Source: Thiotrichales bacterium (GTDB lineage: Bacteria > Pseudomonadota > Gammaproteobacteria > Thiomicrospirales > Thiomicrospiraceae). Taken from it: DNA of 64,000 nucleotides. Shown in pieces: positions 1 to 8,493 of this stretch (positions within the stretch are counted from its first letter, which is position 1; every line of letters begins with the position of its first letter). The stretch covers positions 1 through 64,000 of the forward strand of contig JAFGUG010000031.1 of NCBI GenBank assembly GCA_016938655.1, read 5' to 3'. Made by a program: the position numbers and the translations under genes. The notes below the pieces were generated by a model. It was given only the letters and a program-made list of their open reading frames with translations, was not told where the DNA came from and made no database searches.

Positions 1-144
1 GATACTGGTTCGGATGATGATACTGGTTCGGATGATGATACTGGTTCGGATGATGATACTGGTTCGGATGATGATACTGGTTCGGATAATGAAACTGGTT
101 CGGATAATGAAACTGGTTCTGACGTTGACACGGGTTCCGATGAT
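1..144 (+). repeat. 18-bp in-frame tandem repeat (at least 8 units)
   Basis: The unit GATACTGGTTCGGATGAT is repeated four times identically at 1-72. Four progressively diverged units follow (73-90, 91-108, 109-126, 127-144). Each unit is exactly six codons, so changes in copy number keep the frame. The array runs off the left edge, so the total number is unknown. Identical units next to diverged ones suggest recent expansion at the 5' side. Confidence 0.9.
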
Positions 145-450
145 GAAGCCGATTCGGAAGACTTAAACGATCAAGCTAATAACTCAGGTTCAGGAGAAGA
201 TTCTAGTTCTGATGATGACACTAATAATGAAGATGAGTCATGTGGAATAGACATTCCCGATATGCCATTTGGCATGGATGAAGTGTTTGAAGACGGGCTT
301 TGTGAGTTACAAGCGCTTTTGGGTGGCATGAGCGATGGTTCAATCACTTCAGGCGGTTCCAGCGGTTTTACTGGCTTGGATCTAGGTTTTATGAGCTCAT
401 TTTCAAGTGTTAATTCTGAAAGTAATGATAACGAGCCAGGTTATTTTTAG
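1..450 (+). CDS. Acidic repeat protein, C-terminal part (5' truncated by window edge)
   Basis: The frame is open from base 1 to a TAG stop at 448-450, giving 149 residues of a longer protein. It begins with eight consecutive six-residue repeats of the type DTGSDD (later copies NETGSD and VDTGSD). A further Asp/Glu/Ser/Asn-rich stretch follows, then a less biased tail with one Cys and a Gly/Ser/Phe-rich end. The repeat composition resembles acidic linker or calcium-binding regions of extracellular proteins, but I recognise no domain and assign no function. The start codon and any signal peptide lie outside the window. Confidence 0.75.
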   Translation, partial: DTGSDDDTGSDDDTGSDDDTGSDDDTGSDNETGSDNETGSDVDTGSDDEADSEDLNDQANNSGSGEDSSSDDDTNNEDESCGIDIPDMPFGMDEVFEDGLCELQALLGGMSDGSITSGGSSGFTGLDLGFMSSFSSVNSESNDNEPGYF

Positions 451-493
451 ATGTGTGTACTTTAATAAATAATCAGATTTAAAAACTGAGCAG

Positions 494-518
494 GCCTGGT
501 CGGTTTTATTTACCAGGC
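494..518 (+). terminator. Weak hairpin after the acidic repeat gene
   Basis: The arms GCCTGGT (494-500) and ACCAGGC (512-518) enclose an 11-base T-rich loop, 44 bases after the stop. No clean T-run follows, so terminator function is only a possibility. The left arm overlaps a one-mismatch copy of the iterated AGCAGGCCTGCT word (490-501). Confidence 0.3.
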
Positions 519-557
519 ATGTTGGTTCTTTAGCGGTGTTTTAAGGCTTTTTATGTG

Positions 558-1259
558 TTACCAATTGAGTTCTAAATCGCTTCTCTTGCTTATTTCTGCC
601 AGTTTAGTTTGATGCCGCTCTAACTCTTCGTCAGAAGCAAATAAGACTTTTAACGGCAGTCGATCGCGACTGATTTTTGCTGCCGCGCGACTGGCATCGC
701 TAAACTCGGCCTCACTCGCGGCAAGCGAGAGTTTGGTTTGCCCGCCGGTCATCATTAAATAGACGTCTGCTAGAATTTCCGAATCGAGTAGGGCGCCGTG
801 TAAGGTTCGGTTTGAGTTATCGACATACAGGCGTTTGCATAGCGCGTCTAATGAGTTTCGTTGCCCAGGATACATTTTACGCGCCATTTTGAGCGTGTCG
901 GTAATTGTGCAGTGGTCTTCTAATTTACCCCAGCGATTTTTCTTTAGCAGTGACAGTTCTTGGTTAATGAAGCCGACATCGAAGGGGGCATTGTGAATAA
1001 TGAGTTCGGCACCCGAAACGTATTCCATAAAGTCATCGACCACCTCTCTAAATGTGGGTTTACCCACCAAGAACTCGTTGGTAATACCGTGAACTTCAAT
1101 AACCTCTTGTGGTACTTCGCGTTCAGGCTGAATGTATTGATGATAATTGTTATGGGTCAATTTACGTTTAATCATCTCCACGGCACCAATTTCAACGATT
1201 TTATCGCCGCTGAGAGGGTCAATACCGGTGGTTTCCGTATCTAGTATAATCTGACGCAT
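558..1259 (-). CDS. dnaQ: DNA polymerase III epsilon subunit (3'-5' proofreading exonuclease)
   Basis: DnaQ is the proofreading subunit of the replicative polymerase core and removes mismatched 3' nucleotides. The 233-residue product has the DEDDh exonuclease motifs: DTETTG at residues 7-12 (Exo I), a central HNAPFD segment (Exo II), and HGALLDSEILADVY (Exo III) with its His and Asp. The C-terminal tail after about residue 175 is the expected polymerase-alpha contact region. The length matches the family (about 230-245). The ATG at 1259 precedes MRQIILDTETTG, the usual N terminus. It is transcribed divergently from the FKBP gene. In many proteobacteria dnaQ sits beside rnhA, which is not seen here. 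Confidence 0.97.
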   Translation of the reverse strand: MRQIILDTETTGIDPLSGDKIVEIGAVEMIKRKLTHNNYHQYIQPEREVPQEVIEVHGITNEFLVGKPTFREVVDDFMEYVSGAELIIHNAPFDVGFINQELSLLKKNRWGKLEDHCTITDTLKMARKMYPGQRNSLDALCKRLYVDNSNRTLHGALLDSEILADVYLMMTGGQTKLSLAASEAEFSDASRAAAKISRDRLPLKVLFASDEELERHQTKLAEISKRSDLELNW

Positions 1260-1326
1260 TCGAATTCTCTTTACTGTAAAATAGTGTTCATTATTTTAAA
1301 GTAAAACACGTTTAAAAAGGACGGTT

Positions 1327-1752
1327 ATGAAAATTAAAAAAGGCAGTCGCGTTACATTCAACTACGAACTACGTGACGACTCAGGTGAAGTCTTAGATTC
1401 AACCTTCGGTGATGAGCCAGTGATTTTTATCCAGGGTGAAGGTGAAATCATCCCAGGTTTGGAAGCGTTAATGATGGGAGAAGAACCCGGCTTTAAGGCT
1501 AAAGTGACCCTGTCAGCCGATGAAGCCTATGGTCCGGTTAACGAAGATTTAATTGTTTACGCTGGCCCAGAAAATTTTGATGAAGATGTTGAGTTGGTTG
1601 AAGGCGGGGAAGTTGAAACGGAAGACCCTGACGGCAACACCATTGTTTTTCAGATTATCGAAGTCACAGAAGATAAGGTTTATTTAGATGGTAACCACCC
1701 GTTAGCCGGTGAAACATTAGACTATAAAATTGAAGTTATCTCGGTTGACTAG
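1327..1752 (+). CDS. FKBP-type peptidyl-prolyl cis-trans isomerase, short SlyD-like
   Basis: The product is predicted to catalyse prolyl cis-trans isomerisation or act as a small cytosolic folding helper. The 141-residue sequence has the split FKBP fold of the SlyD/FkpB group: a VTFNYEL-type opening strand, DSTFGDEPVIF, the GEGEIIPGLEALMMG helix-turn, an IF (insert-in-flap) segment around residues 68-125, and the closing NHPLAGETLDYKIEV signature. It lacks the His/Cys-rich metal-binding tail of E. coli SlyD, so a nickel-chaperone role is not supported. AAAGGA lies 5 bases before the ATG. A strong intrinsic terminator follows, so it appears monocistronic. A second FKBP is at 21825-22304. Confidence 0.9.
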   Translation: MKIKKGSRVTFNYELRDDSGEVLDSTFGDEPVIFIQGEGEIIPGLEALMMGEEPGFKAKVTLSADEAYGPVNEDLIVYAGPENFDEDVELVEGGEVETEDPDGNTIVFQIIEVTEDKVYLDGNHPLAGETLDYKIEVISVD

Positions 1753-1779
1753 TTCAGCATGGTGTTAACGGATTTGCTT

Positions 1780-1807
1780 AAAGCCTCTCTATGCAGAGGC
1801 TTTTTTG
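1780..1807 (+). terminator. Rho-independent terminator after FKBP gene
   Basis: The stem AAAGCCTCT / AGAGGCTTT encloses the six-base loop CTATGC and is followed directly by T residues, 27 bases after the FKBP stop codon. Confidence 0.85.
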
Positions 1808-1895
1808 TTTCGGATTGACTGAGTGTTTTTATGCGATTCACTTTAATGATTAATTGATTTACACTGGTGTGATTGTCACCTGATTGGTTTTATGT

Positions 1896-2687
1896 ATGCA
1901 CATTTCATTTAGCGCGCTCATTGGTTTTATTCTTGGCTTAGGTCTGTTCTCTTTAGCGGTGTTTTTCAACACCGACAACTATTTAATGTTTTTCAGCTTG
2001 TCGAGTTTAGCGATGGTGATTGGTGGAACCGTCGCCTCAGCGATGATCTCGTTTGAGGGGCGTAATGTTTTGTTGTCCTTTAAAGAAATTGGCGCCACCA
2101 TGGTCAGTGCTAAAGTTAACCCGAAAGTGCTGTATGAAGATGTGGGTGTGCTCATTGATTGGTCTTTAATTGTTCGTCAAAAAGGGTTGGTTGCCTTAGA
2201 GCAACGTGTCGATATGACGAATGAGGACAAAAGCTTTCTCACTCAATCTTTTGTCTATTTATTAAGTGGATACAAAGGCAGTAAATTAAGACTCTTGTTG
2301 GCGCACTCTAAAGAGTCGATTTATGAACAAAAAATGGCTCAAGCCAAAGTGTTAAATACCATGGCCGCTTCAGCGCCTGCTTTCGGTATGGTGGGTACCT
2401 TAGTGGGGTTGATTATCATGCTTAATAGCATGGATGGCGACCCGTCTAAAATTGGGGGCGGTTTGGCGGTTGCCTTACTAACCACGCTTTACGGTGTTTT
2501 GTTGGCACAATTGGTCTTAAAGCCCGCGGCCAGAAAGGTTGAACAAAAACAAGATTTAGAAGCCTTTCGTAATCAGGTGCTAACTGAGGGGATTGTGTTA
2601 CTTGCGGATGGTGCTTCGCCCTCTGTAATCGAAGATTCCATGAATGCGTACCTTGAACCTAATCATCAATTCAGTCGTGCCGGGTAA
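1896..2687 (+). CDS. motA: Flagellar motor stator protein MotA/PomA
   Basis: MotA is the inner-membrane stator subunit that, with MotB, forms the ion channel driving flagellar rotation. The product (263 residues from the ATG) has two N-terminal membrane segments (about 5-25 and 30-50), a cytoplasmic loop, and two C-terminal segments. These include ASAPAFGMVGTLVGLIIML, the highly conserved third helix, and a fourth with GGGLAVALLTTLYGVLL. The length is closer to PomA and other short MotA proteins than to E. coli MotA (295). I preferred the ATG at 1896 over a TTG four codons upstream because it places the first membrane helix at the usual distance; no clear Shine-Dalgarno decides it. motB follows after 5 bases. 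Confidence 0.93.
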   Translation: MHISFSALIGFILGLGLFSLAVFFNTDNYLMFFSLSSLAMVIGGTVASAMISFEGRNVLLSFKEIGATMVSAKVNPKVLYEDVGVLIDWSLIVRQKGLVALEQRVDMTNEDKSFLTQSFVYLLSGYKGSKLRLLLAHSKESIYEQKMAQAKVLNTMAASAPAFGMVGTLVGLIIMLNSMDGDPSKIGGGLAVALLTTLYGVLLAQLVLKPAARKVEQKQDLEAFRNQVLTEGIVLLADGASPSVIEDSMNAYLEPNHQFSRAG

Positions 2688-2692
2688 TCACT

Positions 2693-3451
2693 ATGGTTGC
2701 ACCTTATAAATCACCTACCAGTCACCACCCAGAACTTGAACAACAGGCTACTCAGCAATTGTTGATAGCCGCAGCATCCCAAAAAAAACCTAAAAAAGGT
2801 GAAGAGTCTGGCGATGATTGGCTTGTCACCTATGCCGATTCCATTACTTTGTTAATGGCGTTTTTTGTGTTGATTTTGTCGGTGTCGGACATTAATCAAG
2901 AGAAGTTTGAAGCGGTGAACCAGTCTTTGAATACCAGTTTACTCAATAAAAAAGCCGCCGAAGTCATTAACCCGTTGACCGATTTGCAGTCAAAATTATC
3001 TGAGGTCTTAATGGCTTACGAGATTAATCCTTTAGAAGCGATTACTCTACAAGACAACGATTTACGAATTGATTTGCCAGGGGAGGTTTTGTTTGGCAGT
3101 GCCTCGGCCGAATTGGAGCCGAATTCACAGAATTTATTGAGTGAGGTCGCGAAAGAGTTACGCGATTTTCCTTTACCTAATTACAGTATTGAAATTGAAG
3201 GGCATTCGGATGATGATCCCATTAATACCATTCGGTTTCCCTCGAACTGGGAGTTGTCGTCCGCAAGAGCGATTTCGGTGCTAAAACTTTTTATGGCGCA
3301 GGGCGTGGATAAAGACAAGCTTAAAGCCATAGGTTATGCCGATTCTCGACCAAAAGTCGATAATCGCAATCAGTTCGGTGAGGCAATACCTGAAAATCAA
3401 AAACTCAACCGCCGAGTCGAAATTATGGTTTCTAAGAACGCTTTTGAATAA
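2693..3451 (+). CDS. motB: Flagellar motor stator protein MotB/PomB, OmpA-domain
   Basis: MotB anchors the stator to peptidoglycan and carries the ion-binding aspartate. The 252-residue product has a basic cytoplasmic N terminus (KKPKKG), then DDWLVTYADSITLLMAFFVL around residues 42-61. The Asp of TYADSITLLMAFF in this single membrane helix is the conserved ion-carrying residue. A linker precedes an OmpA-like peptidoglycan-binding domain from about residue 125 to the end, with IEGHSDDDP, SSARAISVLKLF and LNRRVEI. It forms an operon with motA. A strong terminator follows. The Na+ or H+ specificity cannot be decided from sequence alone. Confidence 0.93.
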   Translation: MVAPYKSPTSHHPELEQQATQQLLIAAASQKKPKKGEESGDDWLVTYADSITLLMAFFVLILSVSDINQEKFEAVNQSLNTSLLNKKAAEVINPLTDLQSKLSEVLMAYEINPLEAITLQDNDLRIDLPGEVLFGSASAELEPNSQNLLSEVAKELRDFPLPNYSIEIEGHSDDDPINTIRFPSNWELSSARAISVLKLFMAQGVDKDKLKAIGYADSRPKVDNRNQFGEAIPENQKLNRRVEIMVSKNAFE

Positions 3452-3472
3452 TGAGTACTCAATTTACAAAAT

Positions 3473-3501
3473 AAAAACGCCCCAATTAAGGGGCGTTTTT
3501 T
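3473..3501 (+). terminator. Bidirectional terminator between motB and persulfide dioxygenase
   Basis: The inverted repeat AAAAACGCCCC / GGGGCGTTTTT has an AATTAA-type loop. The flanking A-run and T-run allow termination from both sides, which suits the convergent genes. Confidence 0.88.
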
Positions 3502-3538
3502 GTTGGTTTGTAACCCGTTTCAAGCAACCATCAAAAAA

Positions 3539-4231
3539 TTAGTCGTCTAAGTTACCGCACTTCATGTTCCCTGGAACCGCAATATCAATGCGTTTTGGAT
3601 TAGGTAGATTTAAGCCATCCATGATCGTGCAGAAATCTTCAAACGATTTTTTCTGACCCACTCGGTTATTAAACTGCTTCTCTTCGCCAATGGTTGACTG
3701 GCTAAAGCCTTTATAATCGTGTGCCGGAAACACCATGGTGTCGTCTGCTAGAGTGAAGAGCTTTTCTGTTAATGAGTTGTACATTTGGTCATTACTGCCC
3801 AATTGGAAGTCAGTACGACCACAATCACGCACTAACAGCGTATCACCGGTAAAGGCTGCGCCATCAATTAAATAAGTAATATCATTGTTGGTATGACCTG
3901 GCGTATGCAACACTTTAATTTCTTGCTCACCCAATTTAAAGGTGTCACCTTCATTGGCTAAAATGTCTGCACATTCAGAGCCTGAATTGGTGTGAACCAC
4001 AATTTGCGCATGCGTTTGCTTACGCAATGGCCCAGCACCAGTAATATGGTCGGCGTGAATGTGGGTCTCTAATAGATATTTAACGTTTAAACCGAGTTCG
4101 GTGATGTGTTGCATATCACGATCAACCTGTTCTAAAACAGAATCAATTACAGCCGCTTCCATTGTGGCCTCATCCCAAACTAGGTAAGTGTACGTCCATG
4201 TATCGTAATCAAATAATTGACGGATTTTCAT
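3539..4231 (-). CDS. Persulfide dioxygenase (ETHE1-type metallo-beta-lactamase fold)
   Basis: ETHE1-family enzymes oxidise glutathione persulfide to sulfite and glutathione using mononuclear iron, an intermediate step in sulfide and sulfane-sulfur oxidation. The 230-residue product has THIHADH (His57, His59, Asp61, His62), HTPGHT (His113), a GDTLL segment (Asp130) and PAHDY (His171). It also has the family marker CGRTDFQ, which separates persulfide dioxygenases from glyoxalase II. The ATG at 4231 (MKIRQLFDYDTWTYTY) is preferred over a TTG two codons upstream. It is monocistronic and convergent with motB. Its presence fits a sulfur-oxidising lifestyle but does not prove it, since heterotrophs also carry this enzyme. 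Confidence 0.9.
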   Translation of the reverse strand: MKIRQLFDYDTWTYTYLVWDEATMEAAVIDSVLEQVDRDMQHITELGLNVKYLLETHIHADHITGAGPLRKQTHAQIVVHTNSGSECADILANEGDTFKLGEQEIKVLHTPGHTNNDITYLIDGAAFTGDTLLVRDCGRTDFQLGSNDQMYNSLTEKLFTLADDTMVFPAHDYKGFSQSTIGEEKQFNNRVGQKKSFEDFCTIMDGLNLPNPKRIDIAVPGNMKCGNLDD

Positions 4232-4397
4232 ATGCAAAAGACCTTTGTTTCTATTTGTTATAATGGCAACGCTTTTACCGTGCGTTTGTGGTTCCTATAG
4301 CCGATATATTTAATTTATTGTGTATAAAATTATTTTATATGGATATAAGAGCCTTCTAATATTTCCCCATTATCCAGATTTGAGTTTTCACGTCAAT

Positions 4398-7300
4398 ATG
4401 AACTTCCCTAAAGATAAGAAACAGTTAGTCGCCTTGCTTGAGCGGTGTTTAATTAAAGACCGTTTTCGTTTAAAAAACGAGTTACAGCGCATCGATTTAA
4501 GCGCACTTGATGATGCCGATCTAGAGGGTGTTCGCGGTTCAAACGTCGATGAAAAACCAGCAAAATTGTCTAAGTCGAATCATAAAAATCAGCAGGCCTG
4601 GTTACGCTGGTGTGAAAAAGTTCAAACTTCAATCGATTGGGTGGCAAGAAATGAACAGGCTCGTCCTAAAAACATTGAATACGATGAGCACCTGCCGGTT
4701 GCCGCCAGAAAAGACGAACTGTTAGACCTGATTAAAAACCATCAAGTCGTCGTCATAGCGGGTGAAACTGGGTCGGGTAAGACCACGCAAATTCCTAAAA
4801 TTTGTTTGGATGCAGGGCAAGGTGTGTTTGGGCGGATTGGTTGTACGCAACCTCGACGCTTAGCGGCACGCAGTGTTTCGGAACGTATTGCGGAGGAGTT
4901 GGGGTCTACTTTGGGCGAACTGGTCGGTTACCAAGTTCGATTCCAAGATATGGTGCACCAGCAGAGTTTGATTAAGGTCATGACCGACGGGATTTTACTC
5001 ACCGAAGTGCAAAATGACCGTTTTCTAAATCAATACGACACCATTATTATTGATGAAGCGCACGAGCGAAGCGTCAATATTGACTTTTTATTGGGTATTT
5101 TGAAACAACTTTTGCCCAAGCGTCCCGATTTAAAAGTCATTATTACCTCGGCGACCATCGACACCCAGCGTTTTGCCGAGCACTTCACCATGAACGGTGT
5201 TAAACCGCCTATTGTTGAAGTTTCTGGGCGCACTTATCCAGTTGAACTGCGTTATAACCCACTGGCCCGTTATGAAGACGATGCGGGTAATGTCATTGAA
5301 CAGGACATTCCCACCGGTATTTGCGATGCGGTTGAAGAGCTGATGCACGAAGACCCGTTTGGTGATGTATTGGTGTTTCAGATTGGGGAACGTGACATTA
5401 AAGAGACCGCCGAAGCGCTGCGTAAACGCAATTTAAAAAACACCGAAGTGGTGCCGCTGTATGCGCGTTTGTCGATGGCCGATCAAAACAAGGTGTTTCA
5501 AACCTCGCAAAAACGCCGCATCATTCTCAGTACCAACGTCGCCGAAACATCCTTGACCGTGCCGGGTATTAAATACGTGATTGACCCTGGGCAAGTTCGA
5601 ATCAGCCGTTACAGTGTGCGCAATAAAATTCAGCGTCTGCCGGTTGAGAAGATTTCGCAGGCCTCGGCCAATCAGCGAAAAGGGCGTTGTGGGCGAGTGA
5701 GTGACGGGATCTGTATTCGTCTTTATAGCGAAGAGGATTTTAATTCCCGCCCCGAGTTCACAGACCCAGAAATTCACCGAACTTCACTCGCGTCCATTAT
5801 CTTAACCATGGCGCAACTTAATTTGGGTGAAGTGAAACATTTTCCGTTTATTGAACCGCCGGCGGATAAATCCATTAACGACGGTTTTCGGCAGTTGCAT
5901 GAGTTGGGGGCGTTGGACGAGAAGCGCCGCTTAACCGAAGAGGGGCGACAAATTGCCAAGTTGCCGGTGGATCCGAGCATTGCCAAAATGGTGATTCAAG
6001 CGGAAAAGAACGGCGTATTGGCTGAGGTGTTGATTATTGCTGCGGCCATTAGTATTCAAGACCCACGCGATATTAATGAAACCACCATGCAGGCGGCACG
6101 AGAAAAACACAAGCTGTTTGAAGACGAGCGCTCTGACTTTCTGTTTTTCTTGAATCTTTGGCACTTTTACGAGCATCAGCGCCGTCATTTAACGCAGAAC
6201 AAACTGCGTAAGCTTTGCAAAACCAACTTTTTGTCGTATATGCGCATGCGTGAATGGCATGATTTGTATATGCAACTTGAGCAGAGCCTAAAGCGCACGG
6301 GTATTAAGATTTCGCTCTTGCATCTGTTTGAAGAGATTAAGCAGGGCAATGAAGTGAAAGAGCGATTGAGTGAGGTGCACAGTGTGATGGTGCACCGCTC
6401 ATTAATAGCAGGCCTGCTTGGAAACATCTCATTGCGCGACGACAATAAAGCCTATTTAGGCGCACGTAATACCCGCCTGTTTATTCACCCAAGCTCTAGT
6501 CTGTTTAAGTCAAAACCTAAGTGGATGCTTTCCGGTGAGTTGGTGGAAACCACCAAGCTTTACGCACGCAACAACGCCAATATTGATATTCAATGGGTCG
6601 AACCATTGGCCAAACACCTCATTAAATACAGTTACAACGACCCGCATTGGCAGAAAAAAACCGGTCAGGTGGGTGCGTATGAGTCGGTGACGTTATACGG
6701 TTTGCCGATTGTGAATAATCGTCCGTGTAACTATGGCCCTGTTAACCCCAAAGAGGCGCATAAGATTTTTATTCGCCATGCTTTGGTAGAGGGCCAACTG
6801 AATACCCGAGCTAAATTTTACCAACACAATCAGCGTTTAATTGGCAATATCGAGAAGGTAGAAAATAAACTGCGGAGACCGGATTACTTGGTGGATGACG
6901 AAGTGCTATACCAGTTTTACGACGAAAAAATTCCGGCACATATTTACAATCAACCGGCGTTTGAAACCTGGCTCAAAAAACTCGATAAAGCCACCGAACA
7001 GTCACTCTATTTAACTGAAGATCAGCTTATGAAACAGGGCTTAGATGAGGATTTAAGCACCGCGTTTCCAGATCAAATTCAGCTTAAAAACCAATTGCCT
7101 TTAAACGTAGATTACGAATTTGAACCGGGTAAACAACGTGATGGCGTGGTGTTTAAAATTCCATTGCACGCGCTTAATTTGGTTCAACAGTCACAATTTG
7201 AATGGTTAACTCCCGGTTTCTTAAAGGACAAGATTGTTATTTATATCAAGTCGTTACCGAAACAAGCTCGAAAACAGTTTGTGCCGACGCCGCCGGTGGC

Positions 7301-8483
7301 AGAAGCAGTGTTGCAATGGTTTGCCGATAAAAAATCTCAAGAACAGGGTGATTTTGAAACCCAGCTCGTGCAAGCGTTAAATCGCATTGCCAACGCCAGT
7401 AGCAGTGTCAAAGTTGACCAAACCATGTTTGGTGATGTGGCTTTGCCTGACTACTTAAAACCGTTTTTTATTCTGCTCGATGAGAAGGGGCGCAAACTCA
7501 CTGAAGGCGATGATTTAGCCGATATTAAAAGTCGTTATCAGCACTTAGTCGATGAGAAAATTCAGCAACAAAGCACGCAACAAGCTGGCGGCTTTGAACA
7601 ACGTGAAATCACCGAATGGGATTTTGGTGACCTGCCTGAACAGCAATCGTTAAAAGCCAAAGGCAATCAGTTGGTGGCCTATCCGTGTTTGAGTTTGCAA
7701 CACAGTGAAACGCCGCAACAAAATAAAACTCTACCCCCCGAAATTAAGGTGCTGTTAACCTTGTCCGCTGACCCAGAGCAGGCCAAATTGAGTCACGCTG
7801 AAGCGGTGCAGTTTTTGTTTAAACAACAACTGCACGATAAGATTCGTTACCTTAAAAAACATTTGCCACTTAAGCAGGCCTGCCTAATTTTCTCGCCTTA
7901 CGGAACTTGCGAACATCTGAAAATGCAGGTGATTGATCGTGCTTTGCGGCAATTAATTCCAGAACCCGAAGCGATTCGTAAACAATCTGAATTTGAGCAG
8001 GCCTGCTTACTTTTAAAAACCGATTGGCTTGGAGAAGCACAAACCCTTGCTAATTTGGTGGATGCGATTTTAACCGCCCATCAAAAGATAACTAAAAAGG
8101 TTAAAGGGAAAGTTAATCCACGCTGGTTGCTGTCAATGGGCGATATTCAACAGCAGTTAACCGGTTTGATTCACCCAGAGTTTATCGCCATGACGCCGAT
8201 GGCTTGGTTGCAACAAGTACCTCGCTATCTGCAAGCACTGGAGAAACGTCTTGAGAAAATTGACCAAGACCCTAATAAAGACCAGCTGGCGATCCGACAA
8301 ATTACCCCGCTGTTAAAACAGTATCAAGAACTGGCCAGTAACTCAGCGTATCAACAGCACGCCGATTTAATTGAGGTGCGTTGGTTAATTGAAGAGTTGA
8401 GAGTTTCGCTGTTTGCCCAGCCTATGAAAACCCTTAAACCGGTTTCGATTCAGCGCTTAGAAAAACAGTTAAAAGCGTTGTAA
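4398..8483 (+). CDS. hrpA: ATP-dependent RNA helicase HrpA (DEAH-box)
   Basis: HrpA is a DEAH-family RNA helicase implicated in mRNA processing and, in E. coli, in rescue of stalled ribosomes. The product is 1361 residues from the ATG (E. coli HrpA is 1300). It has GETGSGKTTQ (Walker A, near residue 121), DEAH (near 219), SATID (motif III), and a second RecA-like domain with STNVAETSLTVPG and QRKGRCGRV (motif VI). HA2, OB-fold and the long HrpA-specific C-terminal region follow. An upstream GTG at 4320 is in frame but adds 26 non-family residues, so the ATG was chosen. Three exact copies of the iterated GCAGGCCTGC word lie inside (6408, 7874, 7997). hrpB follows after 10 bases. Confidence 0.95.
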   Translation: MNFPKDKKQLVALLERCLIKDRFRLKNELQRIDLSALDDADLEGVRGSNVDEKPAKLSKSNHKNQQAWLRWCEKVQTSIDWVARNEQARPKNIEYDEHLPVAARKDELLDLIKNHQVVVIAGETGSGKTTQIPKICLDAGQGVFGRIGCTQPRRLAARSVSERIAEELGSTLGELVGYQVRFQDMVHQQSLIKVMTDGILLTEVQNDRFLNQYDTIIIDEAHERSVNIDFLLGILKQLLPKRPDLKVIITSATIDTQRFAEHFTMNGVKPPIVEVSGRTYPVELRYNPLARYEDDAGNVIEQDIPTGICDAVEELMHEDPFGDVLVFQIGERDIKETAEALRKRNLKNTEVVPLYARLSMADQNKVFQTSQKRRIILSTNVAETSLTVPGIKYVIDPGQVRISRYSVRNKIQRLPVEKISQASANQRKGRCGRVSDGICIRLYSEEDFNSRPEFTDPEIHRTSLASIILTMAQLNLGEVKHFPFIEPPADKSINDGFRQLHELGALDEKRRLTEEGRQIAKLPVDPSIAKMVIQAEKNGVLAEVLIIAAAISIQDPRDINETTMQAAREKHKLFEDERSDFLFFLNLWHFYEHQRRHLTQNKLRKLCKTNFLSYMRMREWHDLYMQLEQSLKRTGIKISLLHLFEEIKQGNEVKERLSEVHSVMVHRSLIAGLLGNISLRDDNKAYLGARNTRLFIHPSSSLFKSKPKWMLSGELVETTKLYARNNANIDIQWVEPLAKHLIKYSYNDPHWQKKTGQVGAYESVTLYGLPIVNNRPCNYGPVNPKEAHKIFIRHALVEGQLNTRAKFYQHNQRLIGNIEKVENKLRRPDYLVDDEVLYQFYDEKIPAHIYNQPAFETWLKKLDKATEQSLYLTEDQLMKQGLDEDLSTAFPDQIQLKNQLPLNVDYEFEPGKQRDGVVFKIPLHALNLVQQSQFEWLTPGFLKDKIVIYIKSLPKQARKQFVPTPPVAEAVLQWFADKKSQEQGDFETQLVQALNRIANASSSVKVDQTMFGDVALPDYLKPFFILLDEKGRKLTEGDDLADIKSRYQHLVDEKIQQQSTQQAGGFEQREITEWDFGDLPEQQSLKAKGNQLVAYPCLSLQHSETPQQNKTLPPEIKVLLTLSADPEQAKLSHAEAVQFLFKQQLHDKIRYLKKHLPLKQACLIFSPYGTCEHLKMQVIDRALRQLIPEPEAIRKQSEFEQACLLLKTDWLGEAQTLANLVDAILTAHQKITKKVKGKVNPRWLLSMGDIQQQLTGLIHPEFIAMTPMAWLQQVPRYLQALEKRLEKIDQDPNKDQLAIRQITPLLKQYQELASNSAYQQHADLIEVRWLIEELRVSLFAQPMKTLKPVSIQRLEKQLKAL

Positions 8484-8493
8484 TGAATTGACG

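Noticed and set aside
1-144. Tandem 18-bp array considered as a CRISPR or satellite
   Set aside because: No spacers, and the period is exactly six codons in an open frame; it is a coding repeat.
3336-3542. 68-codon frame overlapping the end of motB
   Set aside because: It lies in another frame of motB and runs through the terminator; a shadow frame.
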